From JBCDHN01 sp965224535 (lineage in GTDB: Bacteria > Verrucomicrobiota > Verrucomicrobiia > Verrucomicrobiales > DEV007), in assembly GCA_965224535.1 (NCBI GenBank), contig CBDCZR010000026.1, positions 62,001-126,000 of the forward strand: DNA of 64,000 bases, in the 5' to 3' direction. Below, piece by piece: positions 8,866-18,375 of this stretch. A program made the position numbers and the translations under genes. Numbering within the stretch: the stretch's first letter is position 1; each line of letters starts with the position of its first letter. The notes under the pieces were generated by a model, which saw only the letters and a program-made list of their open reading frames with translations, was not told where the DNA came from and did not search any database.

Positions 8866-9645
8866 ATGAGCGAATTTCTGGAAGACCTCTTTGGTCTCAA
8901 GGGCAAAATCGCCGTCGTCATCGGCGGAACGGGAACGTTGTGCGGGACGATGGCCGAAGGGCTCGCCGTGGCCGGTGCGGAGGTCGTCATCGTCGGCCGA
9001 AGCGAGAAAAAGGCCAAAGAACGGCTGCAAGCGATCGAAGACGCCGGCGGCACCGCGTTTTTCTTCGCCGCGGACGTTTCCAGCCGGGAATCGGTCGAGG
9101 AATTGTGCCAATCGGTCGTCGAAAACCTGGGAAGCGCGGATATTCTCATCAACGGTGCAGGAATCAATTCGCCCACGCCGTATCTGAAAATTCCCGACGA
9201 AGAATTCGAAGAAATCCTCGACGTGAACCTCGGCGCCGTCTTCCGAGCTTGCCAGATTTTCGGCGAGCTAATGGTCGGTCAGGCCAACGGCGGCGTCATC
9301 GTCAACATTGGCTCCATTTCCGGTTTGGGGCCGCTTTCGCGCGTTTTCACCTACTCCATGAGCAAAGCCGCCGTGCATAATTTGAGCCAAAACCTGGCCC
9401 GCGAGTGGGCCGAGCAAGGCGTGCGAGTCAATACCCTGGTTCCCGGTTTTTTCCCCGCGGAGCAAAACCGCAAGGTCCTCACCGAAGACCGCGTCGCCCA
9501 AATTTTGGGCCACACGCCGATGAACCGGTTTGGCGAGGCCGAGGAGTTGATTGGCGCGACACTGCTGCTTTGCGGCAAGGCCGGCAGCTTCATCACCGGC
9601 CACGAAATGATCGTGGACGGCGGGTTTTCAGCGATGACGATCTGA
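8866..9645 (+). CDS. SDR-family oxidoreductase, D-mannonate oxidoreductase-like
   Basis: A classical short-chain dehydrogenase of 259 residues. It has the glycine-rich cofactor motif GGTGTLCG near residue 22, NGAG at about residue 100, the catalytic Ser in the NIGSISG block and the catalytic pair in YSMSK, with VDGGFS near the C-terminus as usual for the family. The overall pattern resembles SDRs annotated as D-mannonate oxidoreductase or gluconate 5-dehydrogenase, which reduce keto-sugar acids with NAD(P)H. Substrate assignment is by resemblance only. Confidence 0.85.
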   Translation: MSEFLEDLFGLKGKIAVVIGGTGTLCGTMAEGLAVAGAEVVIVGRSEKKAKERLQAIEDAGGTAFFFAADVSSRESVEELCQSVVENLGSADILINGAGINSPTPYLKIPDEEFEEILDVNLGAVFRACQIFGELMVGQANGGVIVNIGSISGLGPLSRVFTYSMSKAAVHNLSQNLAREWAEQGVRVNTLVPGFFPAEQNRKVLTEDRVAQILGHTPMNRFGEAEELIGATLLLCGKAGSFITGHEMIVDGGFSAMTI

Positions 9646-9753
9646 CCGAGGCCTCGGCAGGGAAAACCGGTGGTGAAAGGCGAAAAACCGCGCACCTTTC
9701 GGTTCTTGCGCTTTGGGCCAACACTCGTTACCATCGGCGCCTTCCCTTGATTC

Positions 9754-10635
9754 ATGAAAACCGCCTTTGTTTGCCTTGTTTCCGTTCTTCCGCTCCTGAT
9801 TTTGGCCCGCGCCCAGGAGGAACAATCCGCGCAGGAGAGTTTCATCCCCAACTACGCCGCGGGCTCGCTGCATTGGCTCCGGATCGATCGGGCGGATGCT
9901 TCAGGCGGGGACCGGGGCCTTGAGGTGCAACAATTCGGCGTCAACGTGCCGATTCCGCTGCTGATGGACGATGGGAGCAATTTGCGAGTCGTGGCCGGCA
10001 TTCGCTATCGCTGGAACGAGCTGAAACTCGATGGGTTCGAGCCAATTGGCGGCGACTTGAACCTGCACCGCCTTCAACTGGCGACGAATTTTTGGATCAC
10101 CGGCCGGGACGAACGGCGCACGTTCTGGCTGCGGGCCGAACCGGGGATTCACAGCGATTTCGAGACGATCACCAGTGACGATTTCACGTTCACCGCGTTG
10201 GCGCTCTGTTCCCACCAGTGGCGCGAGGATTGGAAGGTCATCTTTGGCGGCTATTTTTCGACCGATCTGGGCCGCGAGCTGCTTTTGCCCGCGTTAGGGC
10301 TGATTTGGGAGCCAAATTCGCGTTGGGTGGTCAGTCTGACCGCGCCGCGGGTGGCCGTGACGCATGCGCCGGCCGATGGGTGGTTGCTGCGGGCCTTCGC
10401 TTATCCCGGCGGCGCGCGTTGGAACGTGGAGGTCCCGGAGACGGGGGAGAATTTGAACCTGGAGTACCAAGCCATCCGCCTGGGGTCGAGCTTGGAGAGA
10501 AATCTGGCCGGTCCGCTGTGGTTTTACGTGGAGGGCGGTTACCAGTTGGCGCAGGAAATCGGTTTCGAGGATCGCCGGGACGTGGAGTTGGACGACAGTT
10601 GGTGGGCGGGAACGGGGCTGAAACTGCGATTTTAG
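9754..10635 (+). CDS. DUF6268-like outer-membrane beta-barrel protein
   Basis: A signal peptide (MKTAFVCLVSVLPLLILARA) is followed by alternating hydrophobic and polar strands rich in aromatic residues (YRWNELKLDGF, LATNFWITGR, WAGTGLKLRF), ending in Phe. These are hallmarks of an outer-membrane beta barrel. The 293-residue length and pattern fit DUF6268, common in Verrucomicrobiota and Planctomycetota. A transport or structural role is possible but unproven. Confidence 0.72.
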   Translation: MKTAFVCLVSVLPLLILARAQEEQSAQESFIPNYAAGSLHWLRIDRADASGGDRGLEVQQFGVNVPIPLLMDDGSNLRVVAGIRYRWNELKLDGFEPIGGDLNLHRLQLATNFWITGRDERRTFWLRAEPGIHSDFETITSDDFTFTALALCSHQWREDWKVIFGGYFSTDLGRELLLPALGLIWEPNSRWVVSLTAPRVAVTHAPADGWLLRAFAYPGGARWNVEVPETGENLNLEYQAIRLGSSLERNLAGPLWFYVEGGYQLAQEIGFEDRRDVELDDSWWAGTGLKLRF

Positions 10636-10661
10636 CCGAAAATCGCCAAAAACCGGCACCC

Positions 10662-10947
10662 TCACTCGTGGCGCAGGGCCTCGATCAGCTTCTCCCGCAA
10701 CATCCAGCGTGCCGCCACCCAACAAAAGAGCAAGCCACCCAGCAAAATCAGCGCGTTCAGCGCAATGAGCAGGTTCACCGGCAAATCCGTTGCCCGCGCC
10801 GATAACGTGGGCAAAACGGCGAGAAATCCCGCCGCGACGCCCAAAATGACGCCGAAAACGTGGAGAAACCAGTGCTCGGAGACGACGAGCCGGCCCAATT
10901 TCGCCTTGGTGAAGCCAACCGGCTTCAGCAGGCCGTGGCCTACTATT
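10662..10947 (-). pseudogene. 3' stump of an FtsX/MacB-type ABC-transporter permease gene
   Basis: The reverse-strand frame reads LLKPVGFTKAKLGRLVVSEH followed by two transmembrane stretches (VFGVILGVAAGFLAVLPTL and LLIALNALILLGGLLFCWVA) and ends REKLIEALRHE. This matches the last ~90 residues of FtsX-like permeases of lipoprotein or peptide exporters, which normally have several hundred residues. The frame has no proper start and meets a stop at 10953-10955, exactly where an inversion breakpoint is proposed. No ATPase partner is nearby, so this is a non-functional remnant. Confidence 0.72.
10937..10947. repeat. Left inversion breakpoint: 11-base inverted repeat
   Basis: GGCCTACTATT at 10937-10947 recurs inverted as AATAGTAGGCC at 12820-12830. 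It marks the place where an FtsX stump ends and a metalloprotease C-terminus begins. The pair is the likely crossover site for inversion of the segment between them. Confidence 0.65.
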
Positions 10948-11024
10948 CCCGGTCAACCAAGTGGAAACGCGATGCGGAAGTGACCCTGCGCATTTTTCGG
11001 GTGGAGCAGTTTTACGGGGTCTAG
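10938..11024 (+). pseudogene. Detached C-terminal piece of the metalloprotease gene at 12818-13360
   Basis: The plus-strand frame reads AYYSRSTKW then a helix-like stretch ending RIFRVEQFYGV and a TAG. The pattern AYY, Trp, Val, IF has the same spacing as the sequence that follows the zinc site in astacin/M12-type peptidases. The minus-strand metalloprotease stops abruptly at exactly VMAYY. Re-inverting the intervening DNA joins the two in frame. There is no start codon or leader, so it is not a gene by itself. Confidence 0.68.
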
Positions 11025-11208
11025 TGAGCCCGCTTCGTGGAGAAAATCGTGAGGATTTCTCGAACGCGATTACGCTGAAAAATTGGGAAAATCATGATTT
11101 TCAACATTGCCAGCAAAATTCCTTGCTCAGGACCCAATATCCTGACAATCTTGCTCAAATATCACGGATTCCCCGTTGATAGCCCTGCAAAAATGCACGA
11201 TACAAAAA

Positions 11209-11236
11209 GAATATCATGCCAATCGGCACGATATTC
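11209..11236. promoter_or_regulatory. Palindrome upstream of the zeta-toxin locus (possible operator)
   Basis: GAATATCATGCC, a 4-base spacer and GGCACGATATTC form an imperfect palindrome (one mismatch per arm) ending 15 bases before the toxin ATG. Toxin-antitoxin operons are often autoregulated through such sites, so an operator role is plausible but inferred from position and symmetry only. Confidence 0.45.
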
Positions 11237-11251
11237 ACAGTCTGCTAAAAA

Positions 11252-11765
11252 ATGGACAAAACCTGCTTCATCGTAGCTGGCCCAAATGGAGCGGGGAAGA
11301 CCACTTTTGCACAATCGTATCTTCCGAACGAGGCGGAGTGCTTCAACTTCATCAATGCGGACTTGATTGCTGCGGGGATTGCGCCTCTTCGCCCAGAAGA
11401 TGGCGGGGCTTGAGGCGGGCAGATTAGTCCTTCACAAGATGGACGAGTTTATCGGCGAGGAAGCCACCTTTGGATTTGAAACTACGTTGAGCGGGACAGG
11501 ATACGCTAGCCGGATCCGAAAAATGAAGGAAACAGGATATAGAATTGTCCTCTTCTACCTGAGAGTTCCCTCCGCCGATTTTGCTGTGGCGAGAGTCCGG
11601 AGCAGAGTTATCGAAGGAGGCCACGATGTTCCGGAAGAAGACATCCGGCGTCGATTCACCAAGAGCTGGGCGAACTTTGAGAGCATCTATCAAGATCTTG
11701 CAGACAAGTGGATTGTGTTTGATAATAGCGGAGAGGAGCCAGTCGTCCTCGAGGAATCACCATGA
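11252..11765 (+). pseudogene. Zeta-toxin/COG4185-type kinase, interrupted by a frameshift
   Basis: The first frame begins MDKTCFIVAGPNGAGKTTFA, a P-loop kinase start typical of zeta/PezT-like toxins that phosphorylate UDP-activated sugars. It continues to FINADLIAAGIAPLRPED and then meets a TGA near 11412. The family sequence resumes in the next frame (AGLEAGRLVLHKMDEFIGEE through IVFDNSGEEPVVLEESP). Removing one G from the GATGGCGGGG run at about 11400 restores a single continuous protein of normal length. The partner gene overlaps its stop by ATGA. This is either a genuine inactivating mutation or a sequencing error. Confidence 0.8.
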
Positions 11766-12007
11766 CAGACCAGACCGAGACCGAAAGTGCGCTAGCGGCG
11801 ATGAACCGTGCTGCGATCACCGCTCGTGAGCGGGCGTCCCGATTCGGTTCGCAATTGGTTTTGTGGAGAGATGGCTCAGTAGTCCTCGTCGATCCCAGAA
11901 CAAGCGGTGCAGAACAAGGCGGCGCTGACCAACCCGCTACCGCCGTGGAGTCGGAAGTGAAGGGTAAGGAGGAAGCAGCACAGGAATCGGAGGGGCGCCC
12001 CCAGTAG
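11762..12007 (+). CDS. Small partner protein of the zeta-type toxin (putative antitoxin)
   Basis: An 81-residue protein whose ATG overlaps the toxin stop (ATGA), indicating translational coupling. Its core, ARERASRFGSQLVLWRDGSV, matches the short helix plus LVxWRDGKV pattern seen in small proteins encoded next to chromosomal zeta-type toxins. The C-terminal half is disordered and Gly/Glu-rich. The antitoxin role is inferred from neighbourhood and motif. Confidence 0.65.
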   Translation: MTDQTETESALAAMNRAAITARERASRFGSQLVLWRDGSVVLVDPRTSGAEQGGADQPATAVESEVKGKEEAAQESEGRPQ

Positions 12008-12094
12008 CGGGTGGCAGGCCTCAAACGTTCGGTGAAAAATTGACCGACTATAAGTGAGTCTTGAATTTGGCCATTCAGGGGAGTAAGCTGGTTT

Positions 12095-12301
12095 ATGATC
12101 GCTGACTCATTGAAAGAACAAGTCACTTGCATGACGCCAGACGGAAGACGCGAGCTTATGGAATTTATGGTCGTCATGCAAATTAAGGATGATCCGGAAT
12201 ATCGAAAGACTTTAACGGAGAGAATTGACGATAACAATGCGGATAATTGGGTAAGCCTGGAGGAACTCGACGCCAAGTTGGAAGAAAAGGGTGATGAGTG
12301 A
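12095..12301 (+). CDS. Putative antitoxin of a RelE-type module
   Basis: A 68-residue acidic protein (MIADSLKEQVTCMTPDGRRE to ELDAKLEEKGDE) of the size and charge expected for a type II antitoxin. It overlaps the following small gene by a few bases (stop at 12301, next ATG at 12294). No DNA-binding domain can be named with certainty. Confidence 0.6.
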   Translation: MIADSLKEQVTCMTPDGRRELMEFMVVMQIKDDPEYRKTLTERIDDNNADNWVSLEELDAKLEEKGDE

Positions 12302-12557
12302 ATACCGATTGTTGATTGCCGCCCATGTCGTCGACCTCCTTTTCACGATTAGGAAAACAGAACGGGACGCCTTGAGATCCAGGTTCGAGGAGATTCGGGC
12401 TAATCCAGCAAATTTCTGTGATTACGTTGAGAAGGATGACGTCGGACGCGATCTTGACGTCCACGTCTTCAAGAAACACGCAATTGTGTTCTGGTGCGAT
12501 ACCGCGGACCGGCACATCAAGGTTTTGGACATCTTGCCTTCCGACCGACCACGGTAA
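12294..12557 (+). CDS. RelE/ParE-like toxin, putative
   Basis: An 87-residue protein, MSEYRLLIAAHVVDLLFTIR to VLDILPSDRPR. The layout is RelE-like: an N-terminal strand, two helices with basic residues (RKTERDALRSRFEE), then strands ending in AIVFWCDTADRHIKVLDI. RelE-family toxins cleave ribosome-bound mRNA. GTG 12291 is an alternative start. It overlaps the upstream small acidic gene, giving a standard antitoxin-toxin order. Confidence 0.62.
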   Translation: MSEYRLLIAAHVVDLLFTIRKTERDALRSRFEEIRANPANFCDYVEKDDVGRDLDVHVFKKHAIVFWCDTADRHIKVLDILPSDRPR

Positions 12558-12611
12558 ACCCGATGAACAAATCCAACACCGAATCGGGTAGGCCGGAGGT
12601 TTGAACCCGCC

Positions 12612-12767
12612 TCTATACCTAGCAAGCCAGTCAAACACCGTTCGAATTGGAGTGTTGTAAATCCTTGCAACTGTAGTGGCTTCTTCTCCTCTGACTACAA
12701 TTGCTTCCACAACTTCAATTCGTCGTAGTTCACGTTTTGTGGCATTAGTAATATATTTATTTGGCAT
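12612..12767 (-). pseudogene. N-terminal remnant of an IS630-type transposase
   Basis: The reverse-strand frame reads MPNKYITNATKRELRRIEVV followed by an HTH with TTVARIYNTPIRTVFDWLAR, as in the DNA-binding start of IS630-family transposases. Similarity ends after RYRGG, and the remaining frame is unrelated; the DDE catalytic domain is missing. It lies inside the proposed inverted segment, beside the broken metalloprotease. Confidence 0.65.
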
Positions 12768-12817
12768 TACCTTACTATGCACACAAATATTGATCTATGC
12801 AAAAACTTTTGCAACGC

Positions 12818-13360
12818 TTAATAGTAGGCCATGACCGCTTCTCGATTCCACTCAAACGGCCGGTTCGGAGATTGGTGTTCGTGTTTCAATCCCAAGGCAT
12901 GCCCAAACTCATGAAGCGCAACCCGGCGGATATTCCATTCCGGCGAATCGTCCGTGAGTTCCAGGTTCATGGTGGGTTTGCCAGGTTTCACTCGCCTGGC
13001 TTCAATCCCAACCATAGACCAGTGACCGCCCGGACCGATGTTGATGCGGATGGGGGCGTTGGGTGAATTGACGCGGCGAAAGAATACTTGGCAATGCGGG
13101 CTCCATTCCGACGCAAATTTCAGCACTTGATCCCGCAGCGCCTCGCTTCCGTTAAAGAAGTAGACGTCCAAAGTTAGCCGGGCCCCGGGCCGCTTCGGCC
13201 ACAGCAATCTGTCGTCCGCCGCGCCGCGTTCGCCGAGATCGGGCGGGGGGATTTCCAGACAAGGTGGCGCCGGTTGTTCGCCACTTTTTTGCGCCGTGAG
13301 CGCGGTGAGAAAGAGGACCAGTGTGGTGCCTAACAAAATGAGAAAGTGTCGCGTTTTCAT
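12818..13360 (-). pseudogene. Astacin/M12-type zinc metalloprotease, truncated at its C-terminus
   Basis: A signal peptide (MKTRHFLILLGTTLVLFLTA) is followed by a domain with the zinc motif HEFGHALGLKHEHQSP, the extended HExxHxxGxxH plus EHxSP pattern of astacin-like (metzincin) peptidases. The protein stops at VMAYY, directly after the active-site helix; relatives continue through a Met-turn and C-terminal region. The missing piece is recognisable on the opposite strand at 10938-11024. AATAGTAGGCC at 12820-12830 is the shared breakpoint. It would have been secreted and proteolytic, but as it stands it is probably inactive. Confidence 0.78.
12820..12830. repeat. Right inversion breakpoint: 11-base inverted repeat
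   Basis: AATAGTAGGCC is the inverted partner of GGCCTACTATT at 10937-10947. It coincides with the last codons and stop of the truncated metalloprotease. Confidence 0.65.
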
Positions 13361-13598
13361 GGCCCAAAACGGAGCCACTCCGTCCGGAATTCGTCAAGGC
13401 GGAATCTCTATGGTTACCGATAGTAAACGGAGGCGCGCTTTTCAGATTTCAATGGCAAATGTTAGGGTTGCATGCGTTGTTGCCGGAGGAGGCTGAAAAA
13501 GACGAGGATGCGGAGTAGGGAGATTCCCTGCCTGTTGTGGCCTGTGCTTTGTGCTTTGTGCTTTGTTCTTTGTCCGATCGTGTTATCCTCGGTGCTTG

Positions 13599-15011
13599 AT
13601 GCCTGCTTTCCGCATTTTCGCCTCCGTGCTCCTGCTTTTGAGCCTTGCCGCCGCGCAAGAGGTGAAAATCGCGCCCAAAACCGAATCCGGACGCCAAATT
13701 CGCGAACGCGCCATCAGCACCTCCGGCCAGTTTGTCGTCTACGGCCAGGATGCAAACCTCCGCACGCAATTTGCCAAAAATTGCGAGCAAATTCGCCGCG
13801 ACGTCGCTGCGGTGCTCAAATTGCCGCCGCAGTGGCATTACCCCGCGGTGGTGGAGCTTCACGCCAAGGCTCCCGAACGCTCCAAACGGCGCACGGCGAT
13901 CCGCGTCTTTCCCATCGAACCTCAGGGCTACCGCTTTCAACTCGACGTGCTTTACGGCGAAGATTTCGATTCCGCCGATCTCCGCAGCGCCCTGGTCCAG
14001 CTCTTGGTTTTGGAGCAAATGTTTCACCCGCCGGAGCGAAAAATCGTCCATGACGCCATCCCGGCCTGGATTTTGGCGGGAATCGAGGAATTGGTCGTTT
14101 ACCAGCGCTCTGAGGTGCCGGCGGAGGTCTACGCCTCGCTCATTGAGTCCCACCAAATCCCGCCTGTTGAGGAGATTTTAACCGCGGAGCCGGAGACGTT
14201 CGACAATAGCGTGACCCGGCGCATTTACCGTGCATCCTCAGCCGCGCTGGTCCAGGCTTTGCTGGATCAAGGCAACGGCCCGGTCAGGTTTCGCGTGTTT
14301 CTCCAGGATTTGGCGGTGGAAGACGCCACGCCCATCGAGCTGCTGGAGCGGCACTTTGAGACGATGCGCCTTAGCCCGGCGAGCATGGAAAAATGGTGGG
14401 CGCTGCAAATGGCGGCCATGAGCCAGCGCTCGGCCTTCACGTTCCTCAGCATCCAAGAAAGCGAGCAGCAACTGGAGCTGGCGCTGCAAGTCCGCTTCGA
14501 CAACTTGCCCGAGCAGCGGCAAATCACCACCGGCGCCTTTGCCAGCCGAATCACCAACTTGCGCAACCGAAGGCGCCGTTCTGACGGTGAAAACGCGTTC
14601 GCCCGGGGCACGATTCGCGATTTCGAGCAATTTGCCGGTCATCCGCGACTTGGTGAAGCGTTGAAAGTTACCGGCGAACGTTTGGGGAGGATCCAAAACA
14701 GCGTCTTTCCGCTCTACGTGGGCGTCGTCGCTGAATACGGCCAGGTGCTGGCCTTGCTGCTGGAGGGCAAAACCCGCGATTTAGCCGAGCGATTGGAAAA
14801 AATCGACCGCACCCGCGCTGAAATCCGGGCGCTGATGACGCAGGTTACCGATCACATGAATTGGTACGACGCGACGCAAGTTGAAGAGGAGAGCGATGCC
14901 TTTGACGGCTATGAGCGGGCACTGAAAAACGCGGAAAAGCTGGATCGCCGCAAGCGAAACGACCCCATTTCCCGCTATCTCGACGCTATGGAGCGCGAAT
15001 TTGGCGATTGA
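13599..15011 (+). CDS. Secreted protein of unknown function
   Basis: A signal peptide (MPAFRIFASVLLLLSLAAAQ) is followed by ~450 residues of mixed alpha/beta sequence. A segment LVLEQMFHPPERKIVHDAIP and WILAGIEELVVYQRS recalls inactive gluzincin-like 'MA-like' peptidases, in which a helix pair and a Glu follow a lost HExxH, but no metal site is visible. The C-terminal third is helical (EQRQITTGAFASRI to AMEREFGD). ATG at 13599 is chosen because it begins the signal peptide; the frame is open further upstream without a leader. Its stop overlaps the start region of the following gene. Function is not recognised. Confidence 0.72.
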   Translation: MPAFRIFASVLLLLSLAAAQEVKIAPKTESGRQIRERAISTSGQFVVYGQDANLRTQFAKNCEQIRRDVAAVLKLPPQWHYPAVVELHAKAPERSKRRTAIRVFPIEPQGYRFQLDVLYGEDFDSADLRSALVQLLVLEQMFHPPERKIVHDAIPAWILAGIEELVVYQRSEVPAEVYASLIESHQIPPVEEILTAEPETFDNSVTRRIYRASSAALVQALLDQGNGPVRFRVFLQDLAVEDATPIELLERHFETMRLSPASMEKWWALQMAAMSQRSAFTFLSIQESEQQLELALQVRFDNLPEQRQITTGAFASRITNLRNRRRRSDGENAFARGTIRDFEQFAGHPRLGEALKVTGERLGRIQNSVFPLYVGVVAEYGQVLALLLEGKTRDLAERLEKIDRTRAEIRALMTQVTDHMNWYDATQVEEESDAFDGYERALKNAEKLDRRKRNDPISRYLDAMEREFGD

Positions 15012-15081
15012 GCCGATTTTCGCGGGAAATTCGCTGGATTTCCCGATTTTGTCGCTGGCGCTGGTTCGGCCCTTTCCTAAG

Positions 15082-16224
<1,143 letters not shown>

Positions 16225-16336
16225 AAATTTGGCGATTTTTTCGCGATTTTAGCCCTGGAGTTGCAATTTGCGGCAAAGTGCCCTAACTTCACGCAGGATT
16301 TCGGGACCAAACTCAAAATCCATCCCAAATAAAGAT

Positions 16337-16690
16337 GGGGGCGTTCTGGTTTCGACTTGTGGATTGATATGTTAGTAGCATGCCGAGGATGATTCGTTGG
16401 CCTCGTTAAAAATCGGATCGACCCTTTATAAATGCAGACCAAAATCTAGCATTGGCAGCCTAAAGCCGCTGCCCGTCTTCACCCTGACGCCTACTAAGGG
16501 ATGAGGGCGCCGACAGTGGGCTAGTCTTCGAGTCGGGTATCCGGGCTTTAGAAGGCGAAATTCAAACAGGATAATCGGGTGCGATCGGTTCGCCGGTCGG
16601 CAGTTCGCACCTTAAACCCCAGACCGGATAAGCATGTAGAAGCTGGCTTTGAAAGTCACAAGGACAGGGGTTCGACTCCCCTCGCCTCCA
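16337..16690 (+). ncRNA. ssrA: Transfer-messenger RNA (tmRNA), one-piece
   Basis: The 5' end GGGGGCG at 16337-16343 pairs with CGCCTCC at 16683-16689 to form the acceptor stem. The T-arm is the classical GGGGTTCGACTCCCC just before it, and TCTGGTTTCGAC lies near the 5' end. An internal reading frame at 16434-16463 encodes the tag ADQNLALAA followed by TAA, with the LALAA ending recognised by ClpXP-type proteases. CCA is not encoded. tmRNA with SmpB rescues stalled ribosomes. The DNA directly downstream is an accessory region, consistent with ssrA being a common integration site. Confidence 0.93.
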
Positions 16691-16859
16691 CTTCCCTGAA
16701 AAATCAGCGAGTTACAAAGTTAGAAGGTGCCTAATTACAACAAGAGTAACAACGGGGGCAGCGATGTTCCCAAGGCGGTTTAGCGTTCATTGATGTCTGG
16801 CGAGATTTCGCCCAACGAACAAGTACCTTTCGGAAGCCTCGATAAAACAGACCTGGGAA

Positions 16860-18214
16860 ATGCTGGTTCATCGATTTGACACGCACAAAAAAGAATTTGA
16901 AGAGGCCGCCCTACTTTGCTTTGCCGGCTGCATCTCCTTGGAGCGTGCCGGTGTCGATATGAGTCAACCATCCTGGCGAAAATTCCTGAATCCTTTGCTG
17001 GGGGACAGGAAGGACACGAGGCAATTGAGGACGATCGGATGGCATTCGGGCTATTGGGCCAACTTTTGCATACGGAACGTGGAGAGGGAAGATTCCTGCC
17101 CCAACATTCCCCTCATTGGCTGGCTTTTCGGAGATTATTTTTGCGGATTGTTGACCAACCGATTCCTTCGGCAATTCGTGAAAGAGGAATCTGGGACAAG
17201 CTTGTTGAGCAGTTGCCCGGGCAGGTAGACTATTTCAAGAAACTCGGGACGGTCCCTGACAATCTTGTTCTACCCCGTGACCACCCCTGGGAAGAAAAGT
17301 TCCTCCCGCATCTGAGCACCATCAAAGAAATCACCGAAAAGCGTTTGCGGGACTACTCGGGCTTCAGCCTTCAGGCGGTGAAGGAGCATTTCGTGGAACA
17401 CGGAAGCGTAAGCCTTGAGAAGGAGTGCGGAGCCCTGTATCATGTTGTTCAAGCAATTGAATGGGCCGACGTCAGAGATTTCATCCTTCATTCAGAATCG
17501 CCTCAAAATACCCAGGAGTTGCTAAGGAAGATCGTTGAGGAAGAAGGAATTGAAATGGAGATTGAAGCTGAGTATGAGCAAGCCGAGAAATCCGTTCGCG
17601 GCGTGCTTTTCGATTTGGCAGCGGAATCCGTCCTGGGGCCTGGGAACCACATCAACGTCGGTGCCAGGGAGGCGGAGAAGTTGTTTTGCGACAATCTTCT
17701 CCTCCAAGACCCTTTTTCCCTACTGACAAATGAGCAATTGCTCTTCCATCTGGCCGACCAAATTGGTTGCGGTGACAGTGCGTTTCTGAATTCTCTGGCA
17801 GCCAGAATGGAAACGATCGAGGATTTCGCACACAAATATCGAACCCGGGTGAAGGTATCGCCGGTTAAGAGAGTGATGGCATACCATTGGTTGCACCCTG
17901 ATTTGCCATTGTGGCTGATGCAAGCGCCGGCTATTCTCTCAGTGTTCAAAACGATTTCCTTCGTTGAAATGAACCTATCGGACGAAATCGTTCGAGAGGC
18001 TTATAGAAATCGGCCGGAAAGAGGAACTTCACTTTATCGAGGCAGCAAAAAACTTATCAAAACGGTGACTGCTACTCAGGCAAAAAAAATCAAGGGAATG
18101 GGATTTCAGGGCTATGTAGAGAGCGCAAAATCGTTTTCCGACTTGGAAGCCCACGTATCGCATTGGGTGGCGTCCCGTATGGCCGAGATCAAACCTGGGA
18201 GAAACGAATTGTAG
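16860..18214 (+). pseudogene. Unrecognised protein gene with a probable N-terminal frameshift
   Basis: From about 17040 to the TAG at 18212-18214 one frame is clearly coding (GLLGQLLHTERGE through ASRMAEIKPGRNEL), with no family recognised. Upstream, that frame has only a TTG at 16916 and ATG 17039, whereas the adjacent frame from ATG 16860 looks coding (HKKEFEEAALLCFAGC). A single-base shift between 16900 and 17040 would join them into a protein of about 450 residues. The base composition is less GC-rich than neighbouring core genes, and it sits just after ssrA, so it is probably cargo of an integrated element. Alternatively the gene simply starts at 16916 or 17039. Confidence 0.5.
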
Positions 18215-18375
18215 TTTCCCCATTTTTGTTCGCAGTCGCCCTCCTCTATTGATTGCGAATGGAAAAGGACATCTTTGAACCTAGTGGATGCCATAGACCG
18301 TATACGGCGTCTTCAATTGACCTTCCGACAACGAACCATTGTGAGGAAACAGGGACGCCTGAATTCATTCGATTA

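Noticed and set aside
7528..9111. A 527-codon minus-strand frame with a Leu/Phe-rich, membrane-like stretch
   Set aside because: The Leu-rich part is only the reverse reading of the Glu/Lys 21-base repeats of the Rpn-like gene.
11140..11210. TTGATA-17 bases-GATACA as a promoter for the zeta-toxin locus
   Set aside because: The -10 match is poor and the promoter consensus of this organism is unknown; not strong enough to list.
12797..13066. An 89-codon plus-strand ORF at the inversion junction
   Set aside because: It is antisense to the metalloprotease over most of its length and its translation is not protein-like.
16380..16412. A different tmRNA tag frame (AEDDSLAS)
   Set aside because: It has no stop and no ALAA ending; the frame at 16434-16463 ending LALAA-stop fits all expectations.
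18240..18372. Possible Walker-A remnant of the lost RloA ATPase (frame TSLNLVDAIDRIRRLQ)
   Set aside because: The GxxGxGK part cannot be read without assuming more than one change, so the resemblance is too weak to annotate.
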